The notes under the pieces: model-generated | Database searches by the model: none | What the model saw: only the letters and a program-made list of their open reading frames with translations | What the model was told of the DNA's origin: nothing | Position numbers and translations under genes: made by a program | Shown here: positions 30,196-38,779 of the stretch, piece after piece | How the letters are laid out: each line of letters starts with the position of its first letter | How positions within the stretch are numbered: the stretch's first letter is position 1 | Assembly (NCBI RefSeq): GCF_013112485.1 | Contig: NZ_JABFHG010000004.1 | Location: 124,001-188,000 of the forward strand | Source: Roseicella sp. DB1501 | GTDB lineage: Bacteria; Pseudomonadota; Alphaproteobacteria; Acetobacterales; Acetobacteraceae | Reading direction: 5' to 3' | DNA: 64,000 bases

Positions 30196-30399
30196 ATGTC
30201 CGAGGACACCACCCCCGAGGAACTGACCGTGCTGGCGAAGCAGGCGGGGCTCGACCAGCTTCCCGAGGCCTACCGGGCGGAGCTGCTCGCCGCCTGGCGG
30301 CAGGTGGCGCAGATGGCCGCCCGCATCCCGCAGGCGCGACCCTATGCCGATGAGCCGGCGCATATCTTCGATCCCGCCCGCTTCACCGGGGAGGGCTGA
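30196..30399 (+). CDS. AtzG-like small protein (amidase partner)
   Basis: This 67-residue protein has the AtzG/DUF4089 pattern, LDQLPEAYRAELLAAWRQVA and a C-terminal IFDPARF. In the cyanuric acid and biuret pathway AtzG is the GatC-like partner that stabilises amidase AtzE. The start ATG follows GAGGAGGAAATCC. The amidase gene begins 3 bases after its stop, so the two probably form one enzyme. A specific substrate cannot be assigned. Confidence 0.75.
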   Translation: MSEDTTPEELTVLAKQAGLDQLPEAYRAELLAAWRQVAQMAARIPQARPYADEPAHIFDPARFTGEG

Positions 30400-30402
30400 G
30401 GC

Positions 30403-31791
30403 ATGCCAGGCTTCCTGAGCCTCGCCGAGGCGGCGCGACGGATCGAGACGCGCGACCTCTCGCCGGTCGAGCTGCTGACCGACTGCCTGCGCCGGATCGA
30501 GGCGGTGGACGACCGGCTCTGCAGCTTCGTCACCCTGACGCGCGAGCGGGCGCTCGCCGAGGCGAAGGCGGCCGAGGCGGCGATCATGGCCGGGCGCTAT
30601 CGCGGCCCGATGCATGGTATCCCCTACAACCTCAAGGACATATTCGAGACGCGGGGCATCCGCACCACCGCGCAGTCGAAGCAGCTTGCCGACCATGTGC
30701 CGGAACGCGATTGCGATGCGCAGGAACGGCTCTCGGCCGCGGGCGGCGTGCTGCTCGGCAAGTCCGCCACCTGGGAATTCGCGCATGGCGGCCCCTCCTG
30801 GGACGTGCTCTTCCCGCCCTGCCGCAACCCTTGGGACCTGGAGAAGGACCCGGCCGGCTCCTCTTCCGGCTCCGGCGCCTCGGTGGCGGCGGGGATGGTG
30901 CTGGCGACCATGGGCTCCGACACCGGCGGCTCGATCCGCGGCCCGGCGGCGGCCAACGGCATCGCCGGGCTGAAGCCGAGCTATGGCCGCGTCAGCCGCC
31001 GCGGCGTGCTGCCCAACTGCTTCTCGCACGACCATGCCGGCCCGCTGGCCTGGACCGTGGAGGATGTGGCGATCCTGCTCGGCATCGTCGCCGGGCACGA
31101 TCCGCGCGATCCCGGCTCGGCCGACCGGCCGGTGCCGGATTACCGGGCGGCGCTGACCGGCGATGTCCGCGGCCTGCGCATCGGGGTGCCCTGGCGCTGG
31201 ATCGAGGAGGAGCTGCCCGCCTCGGCGCCGACCCGGGCGGCGCTCGACGCGGCGCTCGATGTGTTCCGCGGGCTCGGCGCGACGGTGCAGCCGGTCTCGC
31301 TGCCGCCGCTGCAGGATTACGAGGACTGCAAGAAGATCATCGCGGTCGCCGAGCTCTTCTCGATCCATGCGCGGCAGCTCCGCGAGACGCCGGAGCTGTT
31401 CGGCGCCTCGCTCCGTTTCCGCATCATCGCCGGCGGGCTCGTCCGGGCCGAGACCTATGTCCAGGCCATGCGCCAGCGCAGCACGCTGGCGCGGCGGATG
31501 CAGGCGGCGCTGGCGGAAGTGGACGTGCTGATGCTGCCGACCGGCGAGCCGGCCAAGGTGCTGAAGCCGGTGCCGCCGGAGACGCTGTTCACCAGGCGCA
31601 GCTACACCACCGCCTTCAATGTCGGCGGCAATCCGGCGCTCGCGCTCTGCATGGGCTTCGATGCCGAGGGCATGCCCTTCTCCCTGCAGATCGTCGGCCA
31701 CCTCTTCGACGAGGCGACGGTGCTGCGGGCCGGCGACGCCTATGAGCGGGCGACGCCCTGGCGGCAGCGGCGGCCGGCGCTGGTGGCCTGA
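30403..31791 (+). CDS. amidase (amidase-signature family)
   Basis: The protein has 462 residues of the amidase-signature family. The catalytic Lys is in NLKDIFETRG near residue 76, the Gly-Ser-rich stretch is GSSSGSGASVAAG near residue 152, and the cis-Ser and nucleophile Ser are in SDTGGSIRGPA near residue 175. It hydrolyses an amide bond. Pairing with the AtzG-like gene suggests an AtzE-type amidase or an indoleacetamide-type enzyme; it is not a GatA (no GatB or GatC homologues adjoin). Confidence 0.9.
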   Translation: MPGFLSLAEAARRIETRDLSPVELLTDCLRRIEAVDDRLCSFVTLTRERALAEAKAAEAAIMAGRYRGPMHGIPYNLKDIFETRGIRTTAQSKQLADHVPERDCDAQERLSAAGGVLLGKSATWEFAHGGPSWDVLFPPCRNPWDLEKDPAGSSSGSGASVAAGMVLATMGSDTGGSIRGPAAANGIAGLKPSYGRVSRRGVLPNCFSHDHAGPLAWTVEDVAILLGIVAGHDPRDPGSADRPVPDYRAALTGDVRGLRIGVPWRWIEEELPASAPTRAALDAALDVFRGLGATVQPVSLPPLQDYEDCKKIIAVAELFSIHARQLRETPELFGASLRFRIIAGGLVRAETYVQAMRQRSTLARRMQAALAEVDVLMLPTGEPAKVLKPVPPETLFTRRSYTTAFNVGGNPALALCMGFDAEGMPFSLQIVGHLFDEATVLRAGDAYERATPWRQRRPALVA

Positions 31792-31800
31792 GGCGTCTCA

Positions 31801-32020
31801 TGCCAACGGCCGTTGATGGTGACCCATCAACAGCTCCTCGATCGCCGGGCGGGTTGCTCCGCAACCCTTGGCTACGCCGCGTCGCGGCGTGAGGCGCGCC
31901 AATGGCCGCCACCAGCGGCGCCCATTCGGACGCTCGGCATGCATGGAGCATTCATGCCGTTGGTCTCAGGCCGGGTGCAGGACGCTTGCACTGTCCTGCT
32001 CCTCGATCGTCGGGCGCCCG
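31801..32020 (+). repeat. large cluster of hairpins (HP-1 related, copy in the amidase-DUF2218 gap)
   Basis: The convergent gap 31792-32023 is filled with inverted repeats: CAACGGCCGTTG (31804-31815), TTGATGG-TGA-CCCATCAA, GGGTTGC-TCC-GCAACCC (31851-31867) followed by TTGGCT, ACGCCGCG-T-CGCGGCGT, GCCGC-CACCA-GCGGC, and GCAGGAC...GTCCTGC near 31978-32000. The CGCCGGGCG lead-in, the TCC loop and the TTGGCT linker link it to the 26471 and 49701 copies. No T-run follows any stem, so these do not look like plain terminators. Confidence 0.7.
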
Positions 32021-32023
32021 GCA

Positions 32024-32362
32024 TCAGCCAACCGGCTGCCAGGCGATCTGCAGCGTCTCGCGGAAGGCGAAGCGCTGGAGATGGCTCGCCGCCACCTCCT
32101 CGAGCCGGGCGAGGGAGGCCGCGTCCTCGGCGGCGATGCGCATGACGAGGCTGTCGCCATCGGTCTCGAGCGTGCAGCCCCCGCCCTGGAATGCGATCCA
32201 GCCGCGCCCGTCCTCGATGCCGGTCGGCACCCGGTGGCCGAAATGCTTGCAGAGCTGGGTGAGGTAGCGGCCCGCCATGGCGGTCGGGACGCGGGCCTCG
32301 GCGCTCGCCTCCTGGTTTGGCGCCCCCTGGTCTTGCGCTCCCTGGCTTTGCGGCGCCGGCAT
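32024..32362 (-). CDS. DUF2218 protein
   Basis: The protein has 112 residues and matches the DUF2218 family (YLTQLCKHFGHRVP, then a W-I-A-F-Q-G-G-G-C-T-L block). Its biochemical function is unknown; in other genomes it is often next to siderophore-interacting proteins or PadR regulators. The first 25 residues are Gln-rich and may be disordered. Its start shares a base with the stop of the padR gene (TGATG), so it is translationally coupled to it. Confidence 0.85.
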   Translation of the reverse strand: MPAPQSQGAQDQGAPNQEASAEARVPTAMAGRYLTQLCKHFGHRVPTGIEDGRGWIAFQGGGCTLETDGDSLVMRIAAEDAASLARLEEVAASHLQRFAFRETLQIAWQPVG

Positions 32363-32949
32363 CAGCTGCGCTCCACGGCGAGGGCGGCGGCGTCGAGCGC
32401 CGCGGCGACCGCATCGGCCTGCGCCGCGGTGAGCGGGCCGCGCGCGAGGCGCATGCGGAGCGCGAGCTTCAGGTTCTCCATCGCGCGCAGGATCTGCGGC
32501 GCCTGGCCGCCGGCATGCAGGCGGCTGGCCTCCGCCATGCGGGCGAGCAGCGCCTCCACGGCGGGGCGGTTGGCGGCGAGGAAGGCCTGCCCCTCGGCGG
32601 TGATGCTGTGCAGCTTCTTCACGCCGCCCTCCTCGGGCGCGGTGGTGACGTAGCCGAGCTCCTCGAGGAGCGTCAGCGTCGGGTAGATGACGCCCGGGCT
32701 GGGGCTGTAGGCGCCGCCGGCCTGGTCCTCGATCGCCTTGATGAGCTCGTAGCCGTGCCGCGGCTTCTGCGCGATCAGGTCGAGGATGACGAGGCGCAGG
32801 TCGCCATGGGCGAAGAGCCGGCCGAGACCGCCCCGGCCGCCGCGCCCGTGCGGGCCGCGGCCGAAGGGATGGCCTTCGCGCTCATGGCGGGCGAAGCGCC
32901 GGCCATGGCCGTGATGGGGATGCATGGGGTGGGGAAGGTGGAAACGCAT
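32362..32949 (-). CDS. PadR-family transcriptional regulator
   Basis: The protein has 195 residues. A His- and Arg-rich N-terminal extension (about residues 3-46, with several HP, HG and RG steps) precedes a PadR winged helix (about 48-120, with LRLVILDLIAQKPRHGYELI and SPSPGVIYPTLTLLEELGYV) and a C-terminal helical dimerisation region. The His-rich head could bind a metal. It is the first gene of a two-gene unit with DUF2218. A 14-base palindrome 32 bases upstream is a likely self-operator. Confidence 0.9.
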   Translation of the reverse strand: MRFHLPHPMHPHHGHGRRFARHEREGHPFGRGPHGRGGRGGLGRLFAHGDLRLVILDLIAQKPRHGYELIKAIEDQAGGAYSPSPGVIYPTLTLLEELGYVTTAPEEGGVKKLHSITAEGQAFLAANRPAVEALLARMAEASRLHAGGQAPQILRAMENLKLALRMRLARGPLTAAQADAVAAALDAAALAVERS

Positions 32950-32980
32950 GATGTCTGGGGTTTTCCTCTTAAGACTGTAA

Positions 32981-32994
32981 TTAGATATATCTAA
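32981..32994. promoter_or_regulatory. palindromic operator candidate for PadR
   Basis: TTAGATATATCTAA is a perfect 14-base palindrome within a short AT-rich stretch of otherwise very GC-rich DNA, 32 bases upstream of the padR start. Such a symmetric site next to a PadR gene fits autoregulation. The stretch also contains a TAATTA- and TATATC-like -10 candidate on the minus strand. Confidence 0.65.
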
Positions 32995-33102
32995 GATCAG
33001 TCGAACACAAGCCCTTCCCATGGCGATGCCGGGGCGTTGAAAGCCTCTCGCCGCACGCGCATATCGGCCGCTGCCTGACCGCAACGCATGGGGGAATTGG
33101 GA

Positions 33103-34947
33103 ATGGGCGAGACCCTGGAGCGGCACGAATTCGGCGCCGAGGTGGGGCGCCTCCTCGATCTGGTGGTGCATGCGCTCTACACCGAGCGCGAGATCTTCCT
33201 CCGCGAGCTGGTGGCGAACGCCGCCGATGCCGTGGACCGGCGCCGCTTCGAGGCGCTGACCGAGCCGGCGCTCGGCATGCCGGCGGAGACGGCCCTGCGC
33301 ATCGTGCCGGACAAGCCGGCCCGCACGCTGCGCATCTCCGATCCCGGCATCGGGATGAGCAAGGCGGAGCTGGCCGAGCATCTCGGTACCATCGCCCGCT
33401 CCGGCACCCTCGCCTTCACCCGCGCCCTCGCCGAGCGGCCGGCGGCGGAGCGGCCGAGCCTGATCGGCCAGTTCGGCGTCGGCTTCTACTCGGCCTTCAT
33501 GGTGGCCGAGCGGGTGGAGGTCACCTCCCGCCGCGCCGGGACGGAGGAGGCCTGGACCTGGGCCTCGGAGGGGAAGGGGGACTACACCCTCGCCCCCGCC
33601 ACGCGCGCCGAGCCGGGCACCGACGTGGTGCTGCACCTGAAGCCGGAGGCCGAGGAGTTCCTCGAGCCCTTCCGCCTGCAGGCGATCATCCGCAAATGGG
33701 CGGACCACATCACCATCCCGATCCTCGTCACCCATGACGGCAAGGACGAGCCGGCGAACGAGGGCACGGCGCTCTGGCGCAAGCCGAAGGCCGAGGTTAG
33801 CGAGGAGAGCTACACCGAGTTCTACCGCCATCTCGGCCATGTCTTCGACACGCCCTGGGCGGTGCTGCACTGGCGCGCCGAGGGGGCGCTCGACTTCGCG
33901 GCGCTGCTCTTCATCCCCGGCATGAAGCCCTTCCAGGCGGTGGAGGGCGAGCGGGAGAGCCGGGTGCGTCTGCATGTCCGGCGCATGTTCATCACCGACC
34001 AGGCGGCGCTGCTGCCGCCCTGGCTGCGCTTCGTGCATGGCGTGGTGGATACCGAGGACCTACCGCTCAACGTCTCGCGCGAGATGCTGCAGGCGACGCC
34101 GGTGCTGGCCCGCATCCGCCGCGCGGTCACCTCCCGCGTCCTCTCCGAGCTGAAGAGCCGTGCCAAGGATGCCGCGGACTACGCCAAGTTCTGGGAGAAT
34201 TTCGGCCCCATCCTGAAGGAGGGCGTCTGGGAGGATGCCGAGCACCGGCAGGATGTCGCCGCGCTGCTGCGCTTCCGCTCGTCAGCGCAGGAGGGGGGGC
34301 AGGAGGGCTGGACCTCGCTCGCCGACTACGTCTCCCGCATGAAGCCGGGGCAGGAGCACATCTATGTCCTGGTCGGCGAGGACCCCGCCGCCCTGGCGAA
34401 GTCGCCGCAGCTCGAGGGGTTCCGCGCCCGCGGCGTCGAGGTGCTGCTGCTCACCGACCAGATCGACGCCTTCTGGCCGGAGCGGCTGGACGCCTTCGAG
34501 GGCAAGCCGATCCGCAGCATCACCCAGGGCACGGTGGACCTCTCGAAGCTCGGTGAGGGCGGCGCTGCCGGGGAGGCGGCCGATCTCACCGCCCTGCTGC
34601 CGCGGCTGCAGGAGGCGTTGAAGGACTCCGTCTCGGCGGTGCGGGCGACGGACCGGCTGGTGGACAGCGCCGCCGTGCTCGCCGCGCCGGAGCATGGGCC
34701 GGACCTGCAGCTGCAGCGCCTGCTGCGCCGCGCCGGGCGCGAGATGGGAACCGGCCTGCCGGTGCTGGAGGTCAACCCGCGGCATCCGCTGCTCCGCCGC
34801 CTCGCCGGGCCGGAGGCCGAGGCGGAGCTGGGCGAGGTGGCCGGGCTGCTCTTCGACCTCGCCCGCATCCAGGACGGCGAGCCGCCGCGCGACCCGGCCG
34901 GCTTCGCCCAACGTGTCGCGGCGGCCCTCGCATTGGGTTCGGGCTGA
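33103..34947 (+). CDS. htpG: chaperone HtpG (Hsp90 family)
   Basis: HtpG is the bacterial ATP-driven Hsp90. The 614-residue chain has the GHKL ATPase motifs [11 protein letters not shown] near residue 30, DPGIGM near 80, and [14 protein letters not shown] near 120, then the middle and dimerisation domains. I prefer ATG 33103 ([14 protein letters not shown]), the usual HtpG start, over the ATG at 33088, because GGGGGA lies upstream of the former. It stands alone between padR (divergent) and an SDR gene. Confidence 0.96.
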   Translation: MGETLERHEFGAEVGRLLDLVVHALYTEREIFLRELVANAADAVDRRRFEALTEPALGMPAETALRIVPDKPARTLRISDPGIGMSKAELAEHLGTIARSGTLAFTRALAERPAAERPSLIGQFGVGFYSAFMVAERVEVTSRRAGTEEAWTWASEGKGDYTLAPATRAEPGTDVVLHLKPEAEEFLEPFRLQAIIRKWADHITIPILVTHDGKDEPANEGTALWRKPKAEVSEESYTEFYRHLGHVFDTPWAVLHWRAEGALDFAALLFIPGMKPFQAVEGERESRVRLHVRRMFITDQAALLPPWLRFVHGVVDTEDLPLNVSREMLQATPVLARIRRAVTSRVLSELKSRAKDAADYAKFWENFGPILKEGVWEDAEHRQDVAALLRFRSSAQEGGQEGWTSLADYVSRMKPGQEHIYVLVGEDPAALAKSPQLEGFRARGVEVLLLTDQIDAFWPERLDAFEGKPIRSITQGTVDLSKLGEGGAAGEAADLTALLPRLQEALKDSVSAVRATDRLVDSAAVLAAPEHGPDLQLQRLLRRAGREMGTGLPVLEVNPRHPLLRRLAGPEAEAELGEVAGLLFDLARIQDGEPPRDPAGFAQRVAAALALGSG

Positions 34948-35013
34948 GGCAGCGGCTTGCCCGTTGCCCTGGGGAGGCCGCAGTCTCGCGGCTTCCACAG
35001 GGAGGGATGGGCC

Positions 35014-35766
35014 ATGGAGCTCAAGGGGGCGGTCGCCGTGGTGACGGGCGGCAATGGCGGGCTCGGGCAGCGCATCTGCCACGCCCTGGCGCGCGCGGGG
35101 GCGAATGTCGCCGTCGTCTATGCTGAGAGCCGCGCCGAGGCCGAGGCGGTGGCCGGCGAGCTCGCCACGCGATATGGGGTGGAGGCGGTGGCGCATCGCT
35201 GCGACATCACCAACGAGGCCTCGGTCGCCGCCCTGGTCGATGCGGTTCGGCAGCGCCATGGCCGCATCGACCTGCTGGTGAACGACGCCGCCTACAACAA
35301 ATCCGTCCCCTTCACCGATCTCGACGGGCTGACCATCGAGCTCTGGGAGCGGATCATGGCGGTGAACCTCACCGGGCCGATGCGCCTCACCAAGGCGGTG
35401 GCGCCGGTGATGAAGGCGCAGGGGCGGGGACGGATCGTCAACATCGCCTCCGTCGCCGGGCTCGGGCCGCAGGGCTCCTCCATCGCCTACGCCGTCTCGA
35501 AGGCCGGGCTGATCCATCTGACGCGCTGCATGGCCGTCGCCCTGGCGCCCGAGGTGCTGGTCAATTGCGTGGCGCCAGGGCTGCTGGAGGGCACGCGGGC
35601 GACAGCCAATCTCAGCCCGTCGCAGATCGAGCGCTCGGCCTCCGGCGCGCTGCTGAAGCGGGCGGCGGACAAGGAGGATTGCGCCGAGATGGTGGTGACC
35701 ATGGCGCGGTCGGAGACCATGACCGGCCAGACGGTGGTGATCGACGCCGGCCGGGTCTTTCATTGA
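35014..35766 (+). CDS. short-chain dehydrogenase/reductase (FabG-like)
   Basis: The protein has 250 residues of the classical SDR family. The cofactor motif TGGNGGLG is at residues 11-18, NIASVAG is near 143, and the active-site YAVSK motif is near 158. It would reduce a carbonyl or oxidise an alcohol with NAD(P). The longer C-terminal part lacks a clear substrate marker. ATG 35014 follows GGGAGGGATGG. It shares no operon partner apart from htpG 66 bases upstream. Confidence 0.9.
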   Translation: MELKGAVAVVTGGNGGLGQRICHALARAGANVAVVYAESRAEAEAVAGELATRYGVEAVAHRCDITNEASVAALVDAVRQRHGRIDLLVNDAAYNKSVPFTDLDGLTIELWERIMAVNLTGPMRLTKAVAPVMKAQGRGRIVNIASVAGLGPQGSSIAYAVSKAGLIHLTRCMAVALAPEVLVNCVAPGLLEGTRATANLSPSQIERSASGALLKRAADKEDCAEMVVTMARSETMTGQTVVIDAGRVFH

Positions 35767-35784
35767 AGGCCCTCATTCAATGCC

Positions 35785-35991
35785 CTCAGTCGCCGGGCGC
35801 AAACCTCCGGTTTGCTAGAGCGTGATCGCCTGAGGTGGACTCACCGAAGGCGAGACTCACGCGATCGAACAACGGCCCGGACCATGGTCCGTGAACCAGG
35901 GTGAATGGATCATGGTCCAGGCTTCACCGCGCTGGCGGCAGGCCCCGTTCGGGGCCTCGGACCGATCAAGCGACCGGTCTGTCGGCATAAG
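35785..35991 (+). repeat. split mosaic hairpin repeat with 103-bp insert (HP-1 copy c)
   Basis: The left part (35785-35816, CGCCGGGCGC and GCAAACC-TCC-GGTTTGC) and the right part (35920-35991, GGCCCCGTTCGGGGCC and GACCGATCAAGCGACCGGTC) together align to the copies at 26471 and 49701. Between them is an unrelated 103-base segment (35817-35919) that itself folds: GATCGC.TGAG pairs with CTCA.GCGATC, and GGACCATGGTCC is palindromic. The second hairpin of the host repeat is replaced or diverged at the join. Confidence 0.75.
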
Positions 35992-36002
35992 GTCCGCCGG
36001 GT

Positions 36003-36569
36003 TCAGCTCCGCGCCGCGGTCTCGCCGCCGGTCCAGACCGCTGCCGCCTGGGTCTCGATCTGCCGCACCCGCGCGGCGACCTCCTCGGCGGTGATCGAGC
36101 TCACCGGATGGTCGATCACCACCGGCTGCAGCGCCGGCATGCCGAGCGCGGCGCGGGTCAGCTCCGTCTCGCGGGCGAATTCCGTGGTGATGATGCAGGC
36201 GGCGGCGAGGCCGCGGCGCTCCAGCGCGATGCTGTCGCGGACGCAGCAGGAGCAGCAGGAGCCGCAATCGCCGATGGCGGTGAGTAGGATGTCGTTCTCC
36301 GCCGCGATGCGCTCGATCAGCTCCGGCGCCGCATCCTTCGAGAAGCTGTGCTTGACGTAGTAATTCACCGCGCCGAAGGCGAAGCGCTCGCCCAGCGCCG
36401 CGACGGCGCCGCGCAGCAGCTTGTTGGCGTTCCACTTGCTGTTGTCGAGCACGCCGAGCCGCAGCCCGTCGAGCCGCGGTCGCCGCGGGGCGCGCGGCGT
36501 CGCCGCGCTCTCCACCCGCCCGCGCGGGTCGAAGACGAAGGCCCTGGCGTCATCCACCCGGAGCAGCAT
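36003..36569 (-). CDS. UGSC-family protein, Cys form
   Basis: The 188-residue protein carries DCGSCCSCCVRDSIALERRG near residue 103. This matches the UGSC family, in which the first residue of the U-G-S-C motif is selenocysteine in some bacteria and Cys in others; here it is Cys (an ordinary TGC codon). The family is thought to be redox-active but its reaction is unknown. The gene starts at ATG 36569 after GGGAGGGAACGCC. It lies 13 bases behind a second unknown gene, with which it forms an operon. Confidence 0.8.
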   Translation of the reverse strand: MLLRVDDARAFVFDPRGRVESAATPRAPRRPRLDGLRLGVLDNSKWNANKLLRGAVAALGERFAFGAVNYYVKHSFSKDAAPELIERIAAENDILLTAIGDCGSCCSCCVRDSIALERRGLAAACIITTEFARETELTRAALGMPALQPVVIDHPVSSITAEEVAARVRQIETQAAAVWTGGETAARS

Positions 36570-36582
36570 GGCGTTCCCTCCC

Positions 36583-37695
36583 TCAGATCGCGCAGACGCC
36601 GCCGGCGCAGTCGGGCCCTTCGGGCAGCGCCGCATCGGCGAAGACCGGCTTCATCACCGGCGTGTTCATATGGCCCCAGCCGGGGATGAAGGCGGAGAAG
36701 CGCCCGGCATCGCCGCCGACGACGAAGAGATGGATGTTGTCGGGCGAGGGGACGATCGGGATGCGGCTGTCCGGGTCCCGCTTGTACCATTTCGGCAGGT
36801 TGCGGTTGTAGACGCGGCCGTAGCGATGGTCGCGGGTGATCAGCCGGAAGGCGTTGCCGCTGTGCATCCAGAGATAGTGGCGGATGTCGCTGCGGGTCCA
36901 GCCGGCCTTGGCGATGCTCCGCGCATGTTCGAGCCCGAGCGCGATCGCGCAATGGCCGGAGAGCACGGCGTTGTTCGTGGCGATGGTGCTCATCGCCGAG
37001 CAGATCGTGTCGAGGATGCCCTCGGGGTCGTTGCACTGGTGGTCGGTGACGCTGTGCGGCGCCTCGGCCGCCATGGCGAAGACCGTGCTCGCCTCCGGCG
37101 CCCAGCCCTGCTCGACATGGTAGGGGGCGAAGGGGCTGTCCGCCTCGTTCTCGCAGATGGCGTAGCTGTACTTGGCCGGGTTGCCGAGCGTGCATTTGTC
37201 GAGATCGGGCGGATGCGCCCCGCCGACATTGAGCAGCACCAGGCGGATGGCGCGGCCGATGGTGGCGTTGGCGCGGTTGCCGGGGCCGAAGGCGCTGGCC
37301 CCGCCATTCATGCCGATCGCGCGGGCGACGGGCCCGTTCACGATGACCAGCGGCGCCGCCATATGCGTCGTCGCCTGCACGCCGTTCAGGTTGAAGGCCG
37401 CATCCATCAGCGCCTGCATCGCCGCCCGCAGCACCGGGGCGTAATCGGGCCGGCAGCCGGCCATGACGGCGTTGATGGCGAGCACCTCGCGCGTCAGCAC
37501 GCCCCAGCGCGGGGCGACCTTGCCCTCCACCGCATCGGGCTCGCCGCCGAGCGCATCGACGAAGGCCGCCACCTTCTCGGGCGTCGGCGGCACGATGGGC
37601 AGGCCATCCGTCCAGCCGCGGGCGAAGTAGTATTCGACGAGGTCGGTGCCCGGCTCGACCGCGTGGTGCCCGGTGATCTCCTTGGTGGCGGACAT
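36583..37695 (-). CDS. conserved protein of unknown function, partner of the UGSC gene
   Basis: I do not recognise a characterised family for this 370-residue soluble protein. It opens with a conserved-looking stretch GWTDGLPIVPPT (residues 27-38), has GVLTREVLAINAVMAGCRP and a GNRANATIGRAIRLVLLNVG segment, and ends in DCAGGVCAI, a Cys pair four residues apart. There is no signal peptide or membrane helix. It precedes the UGSC gene by 13 bases in the same operon. A redox function is suggested only by the Cys pair and the neighbour. Confidence 0.75.
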   Translation of the reverse strand: MSATKEITGHHAVEPGTDLVEYYFARGWTDGLPIVPPTPEKVAAFVDALGGEPDAVEGKVAPRWGVLTREVLAINAVMAGCRPDYAPVLRAAMQALMDAAFNLNGVQATTHMAAPLVIVNGPVARAIGMNGGASAFGPGNRANATIGRAIRLVLLNVGGAHPPDLDKCTLGNPAKYSYAICENEADSPFAPYHVEQGWAPEASTVFAMAAEAPHSVTDHQCNDPEGILDTICSAMSTIATNNAVLSGHCAIALGLEHARSIAKAGWTRSDIRHYLWMHSGNAFRLITRDHRYGRVYNRNLPKWYKRDPDSRIPIVPSPDNIHLFVVGGDAGRFSAFIPGWGHMNTPVMKPVFADAALPEGPDCAGGVCAI

Positions 37696-37795
37696 GGCGT
37701 CGCTCCCCTGCCTTCGGGCGGTCCGGCCTGGGGCCGCTGTCCGGGAAGCATGCGCAGGGCGACAACCTATGCCAAGTCCGGCTTGTTGCCGAAGT

Positions 37796-38731
37796 TTATT
37801 CCATATTTTGCATCAATGCCCCGCCCGGCCAGCCATCCCGCAGCGCGCCCATCAGCCCGGCCGCCGGCGGCGACAGAACCCGGCCCGCCTGGGTCACCAG
37901 CCCGACCCGCCGGCTCAGCCCCGGCGGCGCCAGGGGCAGCACGGCGAGGCTCTCGCCGGCCGATCCCGCCACCGCCGTCGCCGGCACGATGGCCAGTCCC
38001 GCCCCGGCGCGGACCAGCCGCAGCATGGTGGCGAATTGCATCACGGTGAGCCGCGGGCGGAGGGTGAGGCCGGCACCTGCCGCCGCCGCCTCGATGATGC
38101 GCCGGGTGTGGGACTCGGGCGGGAAGGCGATCAGCCGCTCCTCGGCGAGCGCCGCCAGCGTCACCGGCGCGCCGGGGTGGGCCAGGGCATGGCCGGGCGG
38201 CGCGACGGCGACGAAATGCTCGCGCCCGAGGGGCTCGGCGAGGAGTCCCTCCGGCAGCGCATCGACATAGGTGAGGCCGATATCCGCCGATCCCGCCTGC
38301 ACCTCGGCCAGCACATGGCCGTGCACGCCCTCGCGCACATGCAGCTCGACCCCCGGCCGGGCGGCGCTCCAGGCGCCGAGCAGGCCGGGCAGCACCCCGG
38401 TCGCCGCCGACATGATGCAGGCCAGCACCACCTGGCCGCGGCTCTCGGCGGCGATCTCGCGCAGGCTGCGGGCGAGCAGGCCGAGCTCGTGCAGCAGCCG
38501 CTCCGCGACCGGCAGGAATTCGCGCCCCGCCGCGGTCAGCCGCACGCGGCGGGTGGTGCGCTCGAACAGCGCGGCGCCGAGGAGGTCCTCGACGCGGCGG
38601 ATGGTCCGGGTCAGCGCCGGCTGCGAGCAGGCGAGGGTGGCAGCGGCGGCGACGAAGCTGCCCTGCTCGGCGACGGTGAGCACGGCGAGGAGCTGGCGGG
38701 CGGAGAGGTCGGGGATGTGCTGCCGGGTCAC
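37796..38731 (-). CDS. LysR-family transcriptional regulator
   Basis: The protein has 311 residues with an N-terminal winged helix-turn-helix (about 9-70, SARQLLAVLTVAEQGSFVAA and SQPALTRTIRRVEDLLG) and a type 2 periplasmic-fold effector domain. It lies 100 bases upstream of the two-gene UGSC module on the same strand and may regulate it. No inducer can be named. Confidence 0.88.
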   Translation of the reverse strand: MTRQHIPDLSARQLLAVLTVAEQGSFVAAAATLACSQPALTRTIRRVEDLLGAALFERTTRRVRLTAAGREFLPVAERLLHELGLLARSLREIAAESRGQVVLACIMSAATGVLPGLLGAWSAARPGVELHVREGVHGHVLAEVQAGSADIGLTYVDALPEGLLAEPLGREHFVAVAPPGHALAHPGAPVTLAALAEERLIAFPPESHTRRIIEAAAAGAGLTLRPRLTVMQFATMLRLVRAGAGLAIVPATAVAGSAGESLAVLPLAPPGLSRRVGLVTQAGRVLSPPAAGLMGALRDGWPGGALMQNME

Positions 38732-38779
38732 CGCTGCATCGCCGCTCCGTCCTGCGGGCAGCGGCGCCGGACCGTCGCC

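Noticed and set aside
31801-32020. The hairpin-rich gap as a CRISPR array or attI-type site.
   Set aside because: Stems differ from each other in sequence and spacing is irregular, with no repeat-spacer unit and no cas or integrase genes.
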